64,000 nt of DNA from Gimesia maris (GCF_008298035.1 NZ_CP042910.1:5719001-5783000), one strand, 5' to 3'. Positions 29,942 through 40,151 are shown, counted from the stretch's first letter. The notes: generated by a model not told the origin, from the sequence alone. Numbers and translations are program-made.

Positions 29942-30256
29942 ATGATTGTCGTATTACTGGACGCTGTTGCATTGATTCTCATTTTGAAAATCATGGACGA
30001 CGCCGATGTCAGCTTATTCACGGCGGTCCTGGTGGCACTGGGTGCAGCCATTGGAACCAATCTGCTGGCCTATGCCCTGGTTTTGGCCATCGGTTTTTCT
30101 GGAGTCCTCGTGGCAGCAGCCGTTGGAGCCGTCCTGGTAGGTGTCATTGTTTCTGCCTTATTCGGAATTGAAATCAAACGCTCCTTTATCATTGGCGGCA
30201 TCTTCATGCTCGTTCATCTCGGTATCAGTTTTGGACTGGGGATGTTATTTCGATAG
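29942..30256 (+). CDS. small hydrophobic membrane protein
   Basis: A 104-residue protein from ATG 29942 (an earlier ATG at 29840 would add 34 unlikely residues). It is almost entirely hydrophobic, with four predicted helices separated by short Asp/Lys loops: DAVALILILKIM, AVLVALGAAIGTNLLAYALVLAIGF, VLVAAAVGAVLVGVIVSALFG and FIIGGIFMLVHLGISFGLG. Function is unknown. Confidence 0.7.
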   Translation: MIVVLLDAVALILILKIMDDADVSLFTAVLVALGAAIGTNLLAYALVLAIGFSGVLVAAAVGAVLVGVIVSALFGIEIKRSFIIGGIFMLVHLGISFGLGMLFR

Positions 30257-30337
30257 AGTGATCCTACCAGGCTTTCCTTCTGGAGCGTTCACGTTCTCAA
30301 TCGATAACACCACTTCAGTACAGTCGATTTCAAGGTC

Positions 30338-31054
30338 ATGTCCATTTCTCAATCTGCATTACTGGTAGTTCTAATAATGATTAATTTCAGCTGTTCAAAA
30401 AATGAAGCGGATCCCCAGGAAGCAGAAGCCAGAAAATTACGTTCTCTGGAATTACTGAAAGCGGAAAACGTCCCCGTGATCGCACACCTGCCAACGATTG
30501 ACACGGAAGCCAACTCGACACGTCGGACCACCGAGGAAGTAGCAATCCGGGCGATGGCTTTATGCATTGTGGCGGTGAAAGGCGAAGGACTGGAACAGGA
30601 AATCATTGATCGACTCATAAACGACTTTGAACTGATGGACGCATTTACGCCCCGGGAAAAGAAATTCCTCACTGACCCGAACCCTGACACGCACACAAAA
30701 ACTCAGTTTGTCTGGCGTTATGAAGACTATTGGGTATTGCTCTGGGCATTGGGATATGTCGACGAACTCAAGCGACCGGATAGCATTTGTGATGTCGAAA
30801 CAGCTATCAGTATTCTGCGTGACAAGGGACGAAAGCAATTCATTAAGAATGCAAAGCTGCGTCCCCAGGGTGAACTTCTGGACGCAACTGACCTGATTTA
30901 TCGTTACCACTGGGCCGTTGTCGATGCCCGAATCAACCAGCGCCCGGCGCCAGCGAATCTGGATGGAGGGGTCGTTATGGAACGGCATTACGTTTTAAAC
31001 TGGCTCACTGGCCAGGGCGGACAGACCTGGGATGACATTTCTACGGATACGTAA
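30338..31054 (+). CDS. DUF4272 lipoprotein
   Basis: A 238-residue protein. A short hydrophobic leader ends in MINFSC, a plausible lipobox with Cys19. The rest is a DUF4272 domain: RTTEEVAIRAMALCIVAVKGEG, WRYEDYWVLLWALGYVDEL, YRYHWAVVDARINQ and VVMERHYVLNWLTG, ending WDDISTDT. The function of DUF4272 is unknown. Family members are usually cytoplasmic, so the lipoprotein leader is unusual. No strong ribosome site was seen at the ATG. Confidence 0.87.
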   Translation: MSISQSALLVVLIMINFSCSKNEADPQEAEARKLRSLELLKAENVPVIAHLPTIDTEANSTRRTTEEVAIRAMALCIVAVKGEGLEQEIIDRLINDFELMDAFTPREKKFLTDPNPDTHTKTQFVWRYEDYWVLLWALGYVDELKRPDSICDVETAISILRDKGRKQFIKNAKLRPQGELLDATDLIYRYHWAVVDARINQRPAPANLDGGVVMERHYVLNWLTGQGGQTWDDISTDT

Positions 31055-31375
31055 TTTTCGAGAATTGCCTCCTGTCAGAGTTCGAGCCGCGAGCAATTAC
31101 TGCTGACTGAGAATTCCAGACTTCTCTGCCCGCCCTGCGATTGCAGTCCGATCCACTTCTTCCAGCAATGTGAAGACTCTTTCGAAGAAGTTTTCATCGA
31201 TCGCTCATGATGTATTAACAATTGATCGGTAGAGTACTCGCAACAACAGGAAAGGGACACTGTTCCCTGTTCCACAAGAAGGTCAGTCAAGACCCATACC
31301 GGCATTACCCCGCCTGCGAAAACTGAAACGCTCGCTTACATTTTATTTCTTTTTTCAAATTCAGGAGAACAGAAA
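31055..31375. other. intergenic region upstream of DUF1559 gene
   Basis: A 321-base stretch. A 76-codon minus-strand frame (31075-31305) lacks a ribosome site and similarity and is not called. A purine-rich leader with AGGAGA at about 31361 precedes the DUF1559 start. Confidence 0.4.
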
Positions 31376-32359
31376 ATGAAGACGTTACGTCCATTTTCTC
31401 CAACGGTTACCGGTACGTCTCCACGTCCCTCACACAATCGAAACGGATTTACTTTAATTGAGCTGCTGGTCGTGATTGCCATCATTGCAATCCTGATCGC
31501 TCTGCTGCTGCCCGCAGTTCAGCAGGCCCGCGAAGCAGCCCGCCGCACTCAGTGCAAAAACAATCTGAAACAGATTGGACTGGCATTCCACAACTTCCAC
31601 GACGTCCATGATCAACTCCCCAATGGTGCCCGCGACGGCGCAGGCAGTTCGTTTGCCTGCTGTAACGCGACTGAACGGGAAGGCTGGAGCTGGCTCTATC
31701 ATATTCTGCCATACATGGAACAGTCCAATGTGTATGACCTGGGTACTGATGACGATCCGGTAGGCACATATCCCCTCGTTGGTCGCAAAGGAATTAAAGC
31801 CTACTACTGCCCTTCACGCCGCGGTCCCAAATCTTACAGCGGCTACTATCGCAGTGATTATGCCGGCAACGGCGGTCAGCGAGAGGGGGGAATTACCAGT
31901 ACCGTCAGTACGGGAAAACGTGGCGTCGTCGTACAGACCACCACACGCCAGATCCGCATCAACGATATTCAGGATGGTGCTTCCAACACAATTATGGTCG
32001 CAGAGAAAGCATTGCACCCGGATCGTCATGGTGCAGATGGCGGTGACAATGAACCCTGGAATAACGCGGGCTGGGATGAATGTGTCATCCGCCACGGAGC
32101 CGGGATCACCAGTGCCGGCGTTGAATATGGCCTGACGCCCCTGCCTGATGTGAAGGCGCCCACCGACACCGTCGCTGTGGTTGACAAAGGTGGGGTCAGT
32201 TGGACGAACTGGCATCCCTTCTTCGGATCTGCCCATGATGGCGGTATGAATGCCTGTCTGGCTGATGGTTCCGTTAGATTGATCAGCTACAACATTGACC
32301 ACGAGGTCATGCGACGCATCAGTCTGACTGACGACCGTGAACCGATAGATAATTTTTGA
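31376..32359 (+). CDS. DUF1559 pseudopilin-like protein
   Basis: A 327-residue protein with a strong AGGAGA about 9 bases before the ATG. The prepilin leader [18 protein letters not shown] is at about residues 22-39, followed by [33 protein letters not shown] and C-terminal [22 protein letters not shown]. It is followed by a mini-lipoprotein gene on the same strand, an arrangement frequent for this family in planctomycetes. Confidence 0.93.
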   Translation: MKTLRPFSPTVTGTSPRPSHNRNGFTLIELLVVIAIIAILIALLLPAVQQAREAARRTQCKNNLKQIGLAFHNFHDVHDQLPNGARDGAGSSFACCNATEREGWSWLYHILPYMEQSNVYDLGTDDDPVGTYPLVGRKGIKAYYCPSRRGPKSYSGYYRSDYAGNGGQREGGITSTVSTGKRGVVVQTTTRQIRINDIQDGASNTIMVAEKALHPDRHGADGGDNEPWNNAGWDECVIRHGAGITSAGVEYGLTPLPDVKAPTDTVAVVDKGGVSWTNWHPFFGSAHDGGMNACLADGSVRLISYNIDHEVMRRISLTDDREPIDNF

Positions 32360-32399
32360 GCAAGCTGAATGGCCTGCTCAAGCATGATATCGTGAGCAC

Positions 32400-32444
32400 G
32401 CAGGGCATCTGCCGTCTTCCCCCCGGAGACGAATGATGCCCTGC
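32400..32444 (+). promoter_or_regulatory. stem-loop between DUF1559 and mini-lipoprotein genes
   Basis: The perfect 10-base stem GCAGGGCATC (32400-32409) / GATGCCCTGC (32435-32444) has a 25-base loop and no long T-run. A smaller stem, TTGAGCA (32356-32362) / TGCTCAA (32375-32381), spans the DUF1559 stop. These could set relative expression or mRNA stability of the two genes. Confidence 0.4.
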
Positions 32445-32513
32445 TGTTAACGACGATTATCCCGACGCGCTGATTACATTATAAATCCCATTAATTGTTA
32501 AAGAGGTTTACCT

Positions 32514-32708
32514 GTGAAACTGCTGTCTTGTATTTTAATGTTAGCTGCCTGCTGTCTACTCTCCGCCTGTGGTGGTAGCGAAGATGAATTGGATTCCGGC
32601 GAGATCACCCCCGATGTGAAAGCCCAGATGGAGAAAGAAAAACAGGAAGTGTTTGAATCGGAATCAGCGCATCGTGAGCAGATGCAACAGGAGGCGAAAG
32701 GGAAATAA
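32514..32708 (+). CDS. small lipoprotein downstream of DUF1559
   Basis: A 64-residue protein with a lipoprotein signal (lipobox LSAC, Cys19). It is followed by a short charged mature part (45 residues, Glu/Gln/Lys-rich and probably helical). GAGG lies 9 bases before the ATG. Such tiny lipoproteins repeatedly follow DUF1559 genes and may help localise or assemble the pseudopilin, but that is inference. Confidence 0.78.
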   Translation: MKLLSCILMLAACCLLSACGGSEDELDSGEITPDVKAQMEKEKQEVFESESAHREQMQQEAKGK

Positions 32709-32726
32709 ACAGATCCTGGACCTTAC

Positions 32727-33263
32727 TCACGCGTCGTTAATACTGTTTTCACAGTATTCGATGAATTGAAGTATCGTCCAGTCCCCCTCCCAGGCAAGAG
32801 AAATGGAATCGCCGGGTATATGGATATTCCATTTTTTTTGAATTTCCAGTCTCACGGTCAATGGAGTTAAATCGTCGAACGGTCCCCAGAACAGGGGGCC
32901 GAACGGGTCTTGCGGATGCAGGGGAGGTGGAGCTTCAAGCGGCTTTTCAAAGCCGATTGCTTCTGAAATGATGAGCGCGATCTGTTGCTTTTCAGGTGTA
33001 TTGAACCAGTTATTTTTCATAACCCAGTTATCAATCTGCCCGCGTGCTTCGAGCTGATCAACAATCTCCTTCTCAACAATTGCTAATTCCTGCGATTCAT
33101 GACCACTTTTGCGAAACCTTGCTAGCAGCCCCGCCAATATCCATCCAACCAGAGGAATGTGTTTGAACCTGTTCTCCCAGCACCCTGGTGGAGGAGGTGG
33201 CGACACAACAGGTGGCCAGACCTGCGTTAATTTGACGGGAGGGTAATCTGATCCGATCAGCAT
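32727..33263 (-). CDS. hypothetical protein with proline-rich N-terminus
   Basis: A 178-residue protein if the ATG at 33263 is used (a start 16 codons earlier would overlap the preceding gene). The first 30 residues include the poly-proline run PPVVSPPPPPG. A short hydrophobic segment follows (about 40-50, HIPLVGWILAGLLA). The C-terminal domain has a WNIHIPGDSISLAWEGDWTILQFIEYC stretch. Not recognised. It lies 25 bases after the TPR-like protein gene on the same strand. Confidence 0.65.
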   Translation of the reverse strand: MLIGSDYPPVKLTQVWPPVVSPPPPPGCWENRFKHIPLVGWILAGLLARFRKSGHESQELAIVEKEIVDQLEARGQIDNWVMKNNWFNTPEKQQIALIISEAIGFEKPLEAPPPLHPQDPFGPLFWGPFDDLTPLTVRLEIQKKWNIHIPGDSISLAWEGDWTILQFIEYCENSINDA

Positions 33264-33288
33264 GATTAAGAATTCAGTTCCATTAATA

Positions 33289-34410
33289 TTATTTCCGCAT
33301 GGCATCCGCATAGCGGTCCATAATCAGATCGCAGTCCAGTGCCTGCAGGCGAGGCAGTGAGAGCTGGTAAAGTTGTTCGGCTTCTTCATTTTCTTCAAGT
33401 TCTGCCAGGGTGACCGCCAGGTAGGCACGGTTCAGATCGACAATCTGCTGCAGCAGCGCCTGGCTGGCAGCGAGGGGAACCAGTTGGGTTTCGCATTGAC
33501 GAAACAGGGCTTCCGCCGCCCGGTAATTGCGAAAATTCAGTTCGAGCACGCCTTTGAAATACTTAAGTAACAAGGCCACCAGATCATTCAGATGCATCTC
33601 TTCCGCTTCCGCAATCAACTCGGTCGCCAGGGGACTGTCCCGGTTGGTTTTCGTCAGGGCATACGCGTAATCAATGATGACCGTCGGGTTATCGGGAGCT
33701 TCCTCATAAGCCAGGCGCATGCATTCGATGACGTTGTCATAATCTCCGGTCACCTCATACAGTTCCGACAGGCGCCCCAGATACATCCAGTGGGGCACAT
33801 CTTCTGACTCTTCGTAGGGTTCCATCAGATCCAGTGCTTCATCGAATCGATTCAGCGCCGCCAGCGCGACAGCGGCACGCGCCGCGAGTTCGAAGTCGGG
33901 AATCTTGCCGCGCAGACGATGAACCTGATCGAGAACTTCTTCCCAGTTTCCCCAGGAAAACGCGTGCATCAGTCTGTCATATTTGCGACCGAGCGAATAA
34001 TAGGCATTCCAGAAACAGATGGGAATCGGCAGCAGAAGAAACCCGAGCATGATATAATCAGACTCATCCGGCCCGGAAACCTGATCCCAGCGATATACGG
34101 CAATTCCCAGTAGTACAGGAATCACCCAGCGCAACTGCCAGTAACTTTTTCGCAGATAAAACAGGAACAACTGAAAGTTGGTCAGGTACTGCAGCTTGAC
34201 CATATCAGCGGCCGTCAGATTTTCGTCCACTTGCGGTTGCGGACCGAACAGATCGGTGGTGACAGCGTACGCATCGTCACTGTGCAGAACAATATCCGTC
34301 AGCCCCTGCTCTTCAAACTCGCGAACGGCGTCCTGAGAATTATCCGCTTCGACCCGCCGCGTTTCCCGCTTGCCGTTTTCATTGGTTCCACTGATTAAAA
34401 ATACCGGCAT
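33289..34410 (-). CDS. TPR-like membrane protein
   Basis: A 373-residue protein from the ATG at 34410 (GGGAG 9 bases upstream; the open frame extends 52 codons further). The N-terminal part (about 1-60) resembles a small beta domain (VFLISGTNENGKRETRRVEADN). Two transmembrane helices follow (about 105-150). A C-terminal helical-repeat region with TPR-like pairs (AALNRFDEALDLM, EVTGDYDNVIECMRLAYEEAP, NYRAAEALFRQCE) completes it. Probably a scaffold. No enzyme signature. Confidence 0.8.
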   Translation of the reverse strand: MPVFLISGTNENGKRETRRVEADNSQDAVREFEEQGLTDIVLHSDDAYAVTTDLFGPQPQVDENLTAADMVKLQYLTNFQLFLFYLRKSYWQLRWVIPVLLGIAVYRWDQVSGPDESDYIMLGFLLLPIPICFWNAYYSLGRKYDRLMHAFSWGNWEEVLDQVHRLRGKIPDFELAARAAVALAALNRFDEALDLMEPYEESEDVPHWMYLGRLSELYEVTGDYDNVIECMRLAYEEAPDNPTVIIDYAYALTKTNRDSPLATELIAEAEEMHLNDLVALLLKYFKGVLELNFRNYRAAEALFRQCETQLVPLAASQALLQQIVDLNRAYLAVTLAELEENEEAEQLYQLSLPRLQALDCDLIMDRYADAMRK

Positions 34411-34625
34411 GGCAGATTTTCTCCCTTTCAATCCTGATGATTTGCTGATTGAATCCAACAGTGCTCTATTGACAGACAAGCACACGAGAACGGACTGGCA
34501 GCCGGTTACATCATGAACGATTGAGAGTCTTAATCCTACCTTGAAATTCAAAATTTCATACGGCACTGAAATTCCATGTTGCCCGGATCAGAACTCACTT
34601 CCAGTGATTGATTGTGACGTAAAAA

Positions 34626-34657
34626 AACGCATCGCCGATTCAAAATCAGGATGCGTT
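34626..34657 (-). terminator. intrinsic terminator of the universal stress protein gene
   Basis: The perfect 8-base stem AACGCATC (34626-34633) / GATGCGTT (34650-34657) is followed on the minus strand by TTTTTTTACG. It lies 26 bases beyond the stop of the stress-protein gene. Confidence 0.8.
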
Positions 34658-34682
34658 GAATGTCAGCTGAATACAGTCGTGA

Positions 34683-35633
34683 TTATTCAGGCACGACGGG
34701 AGAAACAAAATCGGCTGGTTTGAAAGTCAGAACCGAGCAATCCACTTTCTCCAGCATGCGTTCTGCAGTATTACCGATGAAGAAGCCGCTGAGCCCGGAC
34801 CGGGCCAGGGTTCCCATGGCAAGCAGATTGACTTTATTTTCTGCGATGAATTCAGGAATCGCTACTTCCGGAGAACCTTCCAGCACATGCACCTGTACTC
34901 CAAAAGAAAGAGTACGAAAGTCGGTTTGAGCCAGTTGCTCATTCAACTCGTTTTTCACTTCCTCCAGAATATCTTCAGAGCATTTCTTAAGCGTCTGTTC
35001 GTTGATCCCCAGTCCTTTGAGTCGTTCATCAAGCCTGGTATCAATGGCGTGGACCAGGTGAATTTTCATATCAGCCACCTGGGCGGCATTGACGATAAAA
35101 TTCAGGATGTCGGTGCTGACTTCACTCATATCGCTGGCGACGACAATTTCAGGAACATCGGGTTCATCATCGACCTTCACCGCATAGACCGGGCAGGGGC
35201 ACTGACGGAACAGGTTCATGACCGTGCCACCAAACAGGCGACCGGTAAATCCGTGTGGTCGCGTACCCACCAGGACCATATCATGGTTGTTTTTGATGAC
35301 TTCCAGAATGATTTCGCGCCAGGGGGGGCCCAAGGCTACTTTGGAAGAACTGTCTACCCCTTGTGCTTTCGCCTGTTCAATCAGAGTCTGCATCACAGCA
35401 TTTGCTTCATCCGTTACATTTTTATGCAGGTGATCCTTATCTTCCTGAATCAGATGTTTGGTATGTGCGGACAGATCAATGGCGGCGAAGAATTCCAGCT
35501 TTGCATTGAACATCCTGGCGACCCAGATCGCACGTTCGACTGCTTCTGCAGTCTGTTCATTCAGATCGGAAGCGACGAGCCGATCAGCGTGTGTCAGATC
35601 GACGCCGACAAGAATTGAATTGATTGATTGCAT
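34683..35633 (-). CDS. tandem universal stress protein (two UspA domains)
   Basis: A 316-residue protein from the ATG at 35633 (AAGAGA upstream). Two Usp domains lie at about residues 1-150 and 155-310. Each ends in a nucleotide-binding pattern: GTRPHGFTGRLFGGTV in the first and MGTLARSGLSGFFIGNTAERML in the second, matching G-2x-G-9x-G(N/S/T). ATP binding is therefore likely, as in UspFG/UspE types. Cytoplasmic. Its regulation is not visible. Confidence 0.93.
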   Translation of the reverse strand: MQSINSILVGVDLTHADRLVASDLNEQTAEAVERAIWVARMFNAKLEFFAAIDLSAHTKHLIQEDKDHLHKNVTDEANAVMQTLIEQAKAQGVDSSSKVALGPPWREIILEVIKNNHDMVLVGTRPHGFTGRLFGGTVMNLFRQCPCPVYAVKVDDEPDVPEIVVASDMSEVSTDILNFIVNAAQVADMKIHLVHAIDTRLDERLKGLGINEQTLKKCSEDILEEVKNELNEQLAQTDFRTLSFGVQVHVLEGSPEVAIPEFIAENKVNLLAMGTLARSGLSGFFIGNTAERMLEKVDCSVLTFKPADFVSPVVPE

Positions 35634-35894
35634 GGTATGATCTCTTGTTGCTTGCGATACGTAATTTGGTTCTCTTAAACCCATTATGACAAAAGTGAGA
35701 CGCGGTTCCTAGCCTGAATTCGGGTTTCTCGAAGCGGGTTCTGCATCGCCCCGTAAATAATATCGCCGGCAATCGGGGTAGAAAATGAAGTCCCAGCGGA
35801 AACAGATACTGTTTTCCGATTTTGGGTATGAGTTATACAGATTTCAAGACTTGAATTGCAATCACAGTCGATCGCAGACTGATTACACAGACCT

Positions 35895-36743
35895 TTATTG
35901 TTTGGGCTTTTGCATCAGCACAATAAACTCATGAACCTTATTGACACGAAACACGGAGGGAAACCCGAGGGGCCTGAGATTATTGTATTCGGCCTGCCGA
36001 TTCCAGATGATCAGATCGTCGTAGAGAAACCCGACCTCCTGCAGGCGGGAGGCCAGATCACTGTGAAAGGGGAAAAACCGGCTGCGTTTGCGCAGGTCCA
36101 TGACGATGGCACAGCAGTAGGCTCCTGGTTTCAATGCGGTTAATACCTGGGTAAAAACACGGTCCAATTCATCCAGAAACGCATTGTAATCTTCGATGAC
36201 GCCCAGATCCTGATCATGGTTTCCATAGTGACGAACTTCCTTATGATCTGCCGAACGACGCTGGTTCAAGACATTCCAGTAGGGAGGCGAAGTAATGCAT
36301 AAATCGACACTTTCCGGAGCAACATGTTCTGCCAATTGGAGAGCGGATCCATGAATGATGCGTGATTTGCATTCCGTCTGCTCGTCGGCTTCGAGACTGA
36401 GCGCCATAAGACGGTTTCGGGCCACTTCTGCATAATCCTCTGACAGTTCCAGACCGATGCCGGTCTTACCCATCTTTTCTGCAGTGACAATCGTACTTCC
36501 CGAACCGGCAAACGGATCGAGAATCACTTCTCCCTGCAAAGGGAGAAAGGTTTCGATGAGTCGTTCCACCAGCATTTCCGGAAAAATCGCGGGATGTTTG
36601 AGCCGCACTTCCTCCAGCGATTTACGAATATCGCTCCAGACACTGATCGAGTTCTGGATCCAGCGTTTTCCGTCCAGCGCATTATAAGGCGGAGGCAGTT
36701 GTCTTGTACGTTTCTTTTTGGCTGGTTCATCAGAAGTCGACAC
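35895..36743 (-). CDS. orphan site-specific DNA methyltransferase (N4/N6 amino type)
   Basis: A 282-residue SAM-dependent DNA methyltransferase. The SAM-binding motif DPFAGSGST (76-84) precedes the catalytic TSPPYW (151-156). Serine in the catalytic tetrapeptide (SPPY) favours N4-cytosine, though N6-adenine cannot be excluded. No restriction endonuclase or specificity gene lies nearby, so it is solitary. The C-terminus carries a PFHSDLASRLQEVGFLYDDLIIWNR segment typical of the family. Confidence 0.9.
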   Translation of the reverse strand: MSTSDEPAKKKRTRQLPPPYNALDGKRWIQNSISVWSDIRKSLEEVRLKHPAIFPEMLVERLIETFLPLQGEVILDPFAGSGSTIVTAEKMGKTGIGLELSEDYAEVARNRLMALSLEADEQTECKSRIIHGSALQLAEHVAPESVDLCITSPPYWNVLNQRRSADHKEVRHYGNHDQDLGVIEDYNAFLDELDRVFTQVLTALKPGAYCCAIVMDLRKRSRFFPFHSDLASRLQEVGFLYDDLIIWNRQAEYNNLRPLGFPSVFRVNKVHEFIVLMQKPKQ

Positions 36744-36812
36744 GCCGGGCTGGGTCTCCTGTGAAAACAGTGATAATAACGACGAACTTATGATGTCCCT
36801 AGCGTACTCAAT

Positions 36813-39800
36813 CTACAGACTTTGTAAATAGGCATTCAGATCAGCCAGGTCGGCCGGCGTCAGATCTTTGAGCAATCCTTCCGGCATCAGCGAGCTGCTT
36901 TTCTTGCTTTCAAAGTCGATTTCGTCGGCCTCAATGCGGGTGGTCTGGTTATTGGAATTGCGAAGCGTCAGGCCATCAACGGAACGATAGACGACCAGCC
37001 CGGTATAAACTTTCCCGTCTACCGTCCCGACGACGGTGGTCTGATAACGGGGAGAGACATCCTGGTTGGGAGCTACAATCGCTGTGAAAATGTCTTTCCG
37101 GCTGAAGCGTTTGGCGATACCAGCGAGAGCAGGTCCTAAGGCGCTGCGATTGCCGTGACATTGAATGCAGGCACGTTTTCGAAACAGCTCGGCTCCACGT
37201 TCGCTGCTGCCGGCTTCCCAGTAGACCGTTTCCAGCATGGCGTATAGTTTTTCAGTTTCCTCTCCTCCCAGTTTGAGAATGCGGGCATACACTTCAGGAT
37301 TCTCTTGTGAAAGCCAGTCTGCCCAGGCCTGAATCAGGGCACGCTGCTTTGTCAGGTCAGCGACATCCGCAGGATCACCAATTGGTTGGCCAGTCCATTT
37401 CTGCAGGAGAGTCACAATGCGTGACTGGAGTTTCTGTTCTCTTTTATCGTTCCCCATCCGTCGCAGAGCAGCAAACAGCCGCACGGTTTCATCCGGGGAC
37501 TGGGGAGGCGCCAGTTTTTCCAGAGCTGAAACGCAGGCTTCCAGAACCTCGATCTGCGAGGAATCCAGCCCTTCGAAGAATTTGTCACGATCCTGTTCTT
37601 CCGGACTGGCGGACAGGACTGCGATCACAGCAGGCTGCAGTGCGAAATCTTCGTAGAGATCGCGAATCATTTCCCGATGTTCAGGTTTCTTTGATTCACC
37701 AAACAGGAATACAACGTCACTGCTCCAGAGGAAATCGTCATCAGCCTCGATTTTTCGTTCAAAGGCAGCGATCGCGGTTCCCAGGAACTGTCCAGGCAGT
37801 TGACTGAGAAACAGTACATGTCCGGGCAATCCAAAGCCGGGCTGTTCCACTATCTGACGGGGCAGGTCGGCGTCAATTTTCACCAGTTGCGTGTAGAGTT
37901 CTTTAAAGCGATCGTCCCAGTTTGTATCCTGTGGCAGCTTGAGGCGGATCAGTTTCTCATCAATGGAGACCAGCGATTTCGCGATTTTTTTCGACTGCGC
38001 GGTACTGCGGTCGCTGGGAATGCGGGCCGCGACGATCAGGTAGTGAATGTCGGTCACGGGATCAGAGTCGTCTGTGATTTTTTTCAGGATGCGATCCAAC
38101 AGACTCGGATTGTAGGGTGCCAGCATCGACAGTGTGCGTGCCAGCTCATAGTCCAGCACTTCATGACTGCTGGGAAACGCGTCCATCAGTCGGATCCGAA
38201 TCGGATCGAGCTGTCGTTCATATTCTGCCAGATCAACGCCGTTTGCATAGCCATCGAAGACCGCAGCCATTTTGGTAGGTGGCCCCAGATCACCGAGTCC
38301 CAATTGAATCAGCCGCAACGCATCCAGGCGTAAGTCGGTCTGGTAGTCTCCTTCGAAGACGGTAATCCCTGTCCGAACCGCGAGAGGTACGACGCCCCCC
38401 TCCTTAATAATTTTGGCATACGCAAGCGTGATCAAAGCTGCGCCGTCAGAGGCTTCAATGCGATCTGAAAGAATTTGATAATCTTCGGCGTTTAAAGTGG
38501 CTGCCGCCTGGGCCGCTGACTGCCTGACGTAACGTGCTGAAGCGCCCAGAGTTTTCTGCAAACCGGCCAGGCATTCACTCTGATCAATCTGATCTCCCAG
38601 CTGCAGCAGTGTCTCCAGTGCAAAACGGGCGACGAGAGGCGATTCATCCTGCAGCAGTTCGTTCAACCATTTCGCTTTCTGCCCGGAGGGTCCAGGGTAC
38701 GCGAGTGACCATGCCAGGCGGGCGCGAACCCGTTCTGATTTGTCCTGCAGCAGCGGTTCAATCACGGAGTCCGGTACACCTCCCAGCAATTCGGTGATGA
38801 TTTCAACAGCTCGCACGCGTTGTGCAGCGGAGCGACCCGGGTTCAGAGCTGCCTCTGAAAACGCTTCCGGCTTGATTTTTTTCACCAGCGGAAACCAGTT
38901 CTCGCGTGACCAGCTGCTGAGAGGCTGCGGTGCCGAGAGACAGGCATCCAGAGCGGGTGAGACTTGTGTTTCATGACTGGTATTTTCCGCAACCTGTTCT
39001 GAAGTCAGGTCTGGCTTCTGTGCCTCTACCGGCCCCGTGTATTCGATTTTGAACACAGAGCCACGGGTGCCACGTCCACCGACGCTGACATACAGACTAC
39101 CATCGGGTCCGACGGCGAGGTCGGTTGGTGCAAAGCCGAACTGACCGACCCCCGTGATGAAATCAATGGGATCGCTGGCATAACTGCCTTCATAGTATCT
39201 CATGGGAATTGCATGGACGCGGCCGAAGGTCCAGTCGGCGACGAACAGTGCTCCCTGATATTCTTTGGGAAACTGACGCTGTTGATAACAGCTCACGCCG
39301 GTCGGAGAACCTCGATGGAATGCGGCGATCGCCGGTGGCATATCCAGAAACGAGTCGGGACGCTTCCAGCTGCGACTGCGCCAGCCCGCATTTGAACCGG
39401 GCAACACATGAAACACACGCGTGGGTCGATACCAGGGGAGCGAAATATCGCGTTCGCCATCACTGTCGTAAGTGAAGACATCACCGTTGGGATTGAACGC
39501 AAAATCATACGCGTTCCGAAATCCGTCCGCCATCACTTCCCCCTTTGTCAGATCGGGACTGAGCCGCATGAGGGTTCCCGCATATGGCTTTTTCACGGGT
39601 GATGTTTTGGTGGTGATATATTTTTCATTAATCCCCGTGGTATTTCCGAGCAGCAGATACCAGTAACCGTCAGGGCCGCGCTGGATGGAGTGGGTATTAT
39701 GTTCGCCGCCGGTACGCGTCTGCAGGAAGACATCCGGTTTTCCGTCAGCACGATCGTCGGCATTTTCATCACGATAGCGGATCAGTCCCGCATCACCCGT

Positions 39801-40151
39801 GCAGAGCAGATCCCGACCCAGAAAATACATTCCCTGGGCACCGGTGGCAGGACCATCTGCGTACTGCTGGAATGATTCTGCGACGCCATCTCCGTCGGCA
39901 TCAATCAGAATACGAACATAACCAGGACCGGAAACGACCACACGCCCCAGGGAATCGATGGTCATGGAATAGATATCGTGAGCCAGATCATCGTCGGCAT
40001 AGAGGGTCGCACGAAAGCCTTCCGGAACATTCAACCCCGCGAACTCATCAGCAGCCTGGGAGACATTCAGGTTGGCAAACACCGACCCTGTCAAACAGAC
40101 CAGTAACAGAATCAGGCGCTGGCCTGTCAAACACATTTTATAAAAAGGCAT
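36813..40151 (-). CDS. PVC-type haem-binding CxxCH protein with beta-propeller and HEAT-like region
   Basis: A 1112-residue exported protein. It has a signal peptide (about 1-33), an N-terminal sorbosone/glucose-dehydrogenase-type beta-propeller (about 40-390, GLNVPEGFRATLYADDDLAHDIYSM, GGEHNTHSIQRGPDGYWYLLLGN), a long helical repeat region (about 420-980), and a C-terminal c-type cytochrome with CIQCHGNRSALGPAL and a KVYTGLVV domain. This architecture is confined largely to the PVC group. Probably a periplasmic sugar or alcohol dehydrogenase-like protein passing electrons to its haem. The substrate is unknown. Confidence 0.92.
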   Translation of the reverse strand: MPFYKMCLTGQRLILLLVCLTGSVFANLNVSQAADEFAGLNVPEGFRATLYADDDLAHDIYSMTIDSLGRVVVSGPGYVRILIDADGDGVAESFQQYADGPATGAQGMYFLGRDLLCTGDAGLIRYRDENADDRADGKPDVFLQTRTGGEHNTHSIQRGPDGYWYLLLGNTTGINEKYITTKTSPVKKPYAGTLMRLSPDLTKGEVMADGFRNAYDFAFNPNGDVFTYDSDGERDISLPWYRPTRVFHVLPGSNAGWRSRSWKRPDSFLDMPPAIAAFHRGSPTGVSCYQQRQFPKEYQGALFVADWTFGRVHAIPMRYYEGSYASDPIDFITGVGQFGFAPTDLAVGPDGSLYVSVGGRGTRGSVFKIEYTGPVEAQKPDLTSEQVAENTSHETQVSPALDACLSAPQPLSSWSRENWFPLVKKIKPEAFSEAALNPGRSAAQRVRAVEIITELLGGVPDSVIEPLLQDKSERVRARLAWSLAYPGPSGQKAKWLNELLQDESPLVARFALETLLQLGDQIDQSECLAGLQKTLGASARYVRQSAAQAAATLNAEDYQILSDRIEASDGAALITLAYAKIIKEGGVVPLAVRTGITVFEGDYQTDLRLDALRLIQLGLGDLGPPTKMAAVFDGYANGVDLAEYERQLDPIRIRLMDAFPSSHEVLDYELARTLSMLAPYNPSLLDRILKKITDDSDPVTDIHYLIVAARIPSDRSTAQSKKIAKSLVSIDEKLIRLKLPQDTNWDDRFKELYTQLVKIDADLPRQIVEQPGFGLPGHVLFLSQLPGQFLGTAIAAFERKIEADDDFLWSSDVVFLFGESKKPEHREMIRDLYEDFALQPAVIAVLSASPEEQDRDKFFEGLDSSQIEVLEACVSALEKLAPPQSPDETVRLFAALRRMGNDKREQKLQSRIVTLLQKWTGQPIGDPADVADLTKQRALIQAWADWLSQENPEVYARILKLGGEETEKLYAMLETVYWEAGSSERGAELFRKRACIQCHGNRSALGPALAGIAKRFSRKDIFTAIVAPNQDVSPRYQTTVVGTVDGKVYTGLVVYRSVDGLTLRNSNNQTTRIEADEIDFESKKSSSLMPEGLLKDLTPADLADLNAYLQSL

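Noticed and set aside
31075..31305. 76-codon minus-strand frame before the third DUF1559 gene
   Set aside because: Ser/Cys-rich low-quality composition and no start signal.
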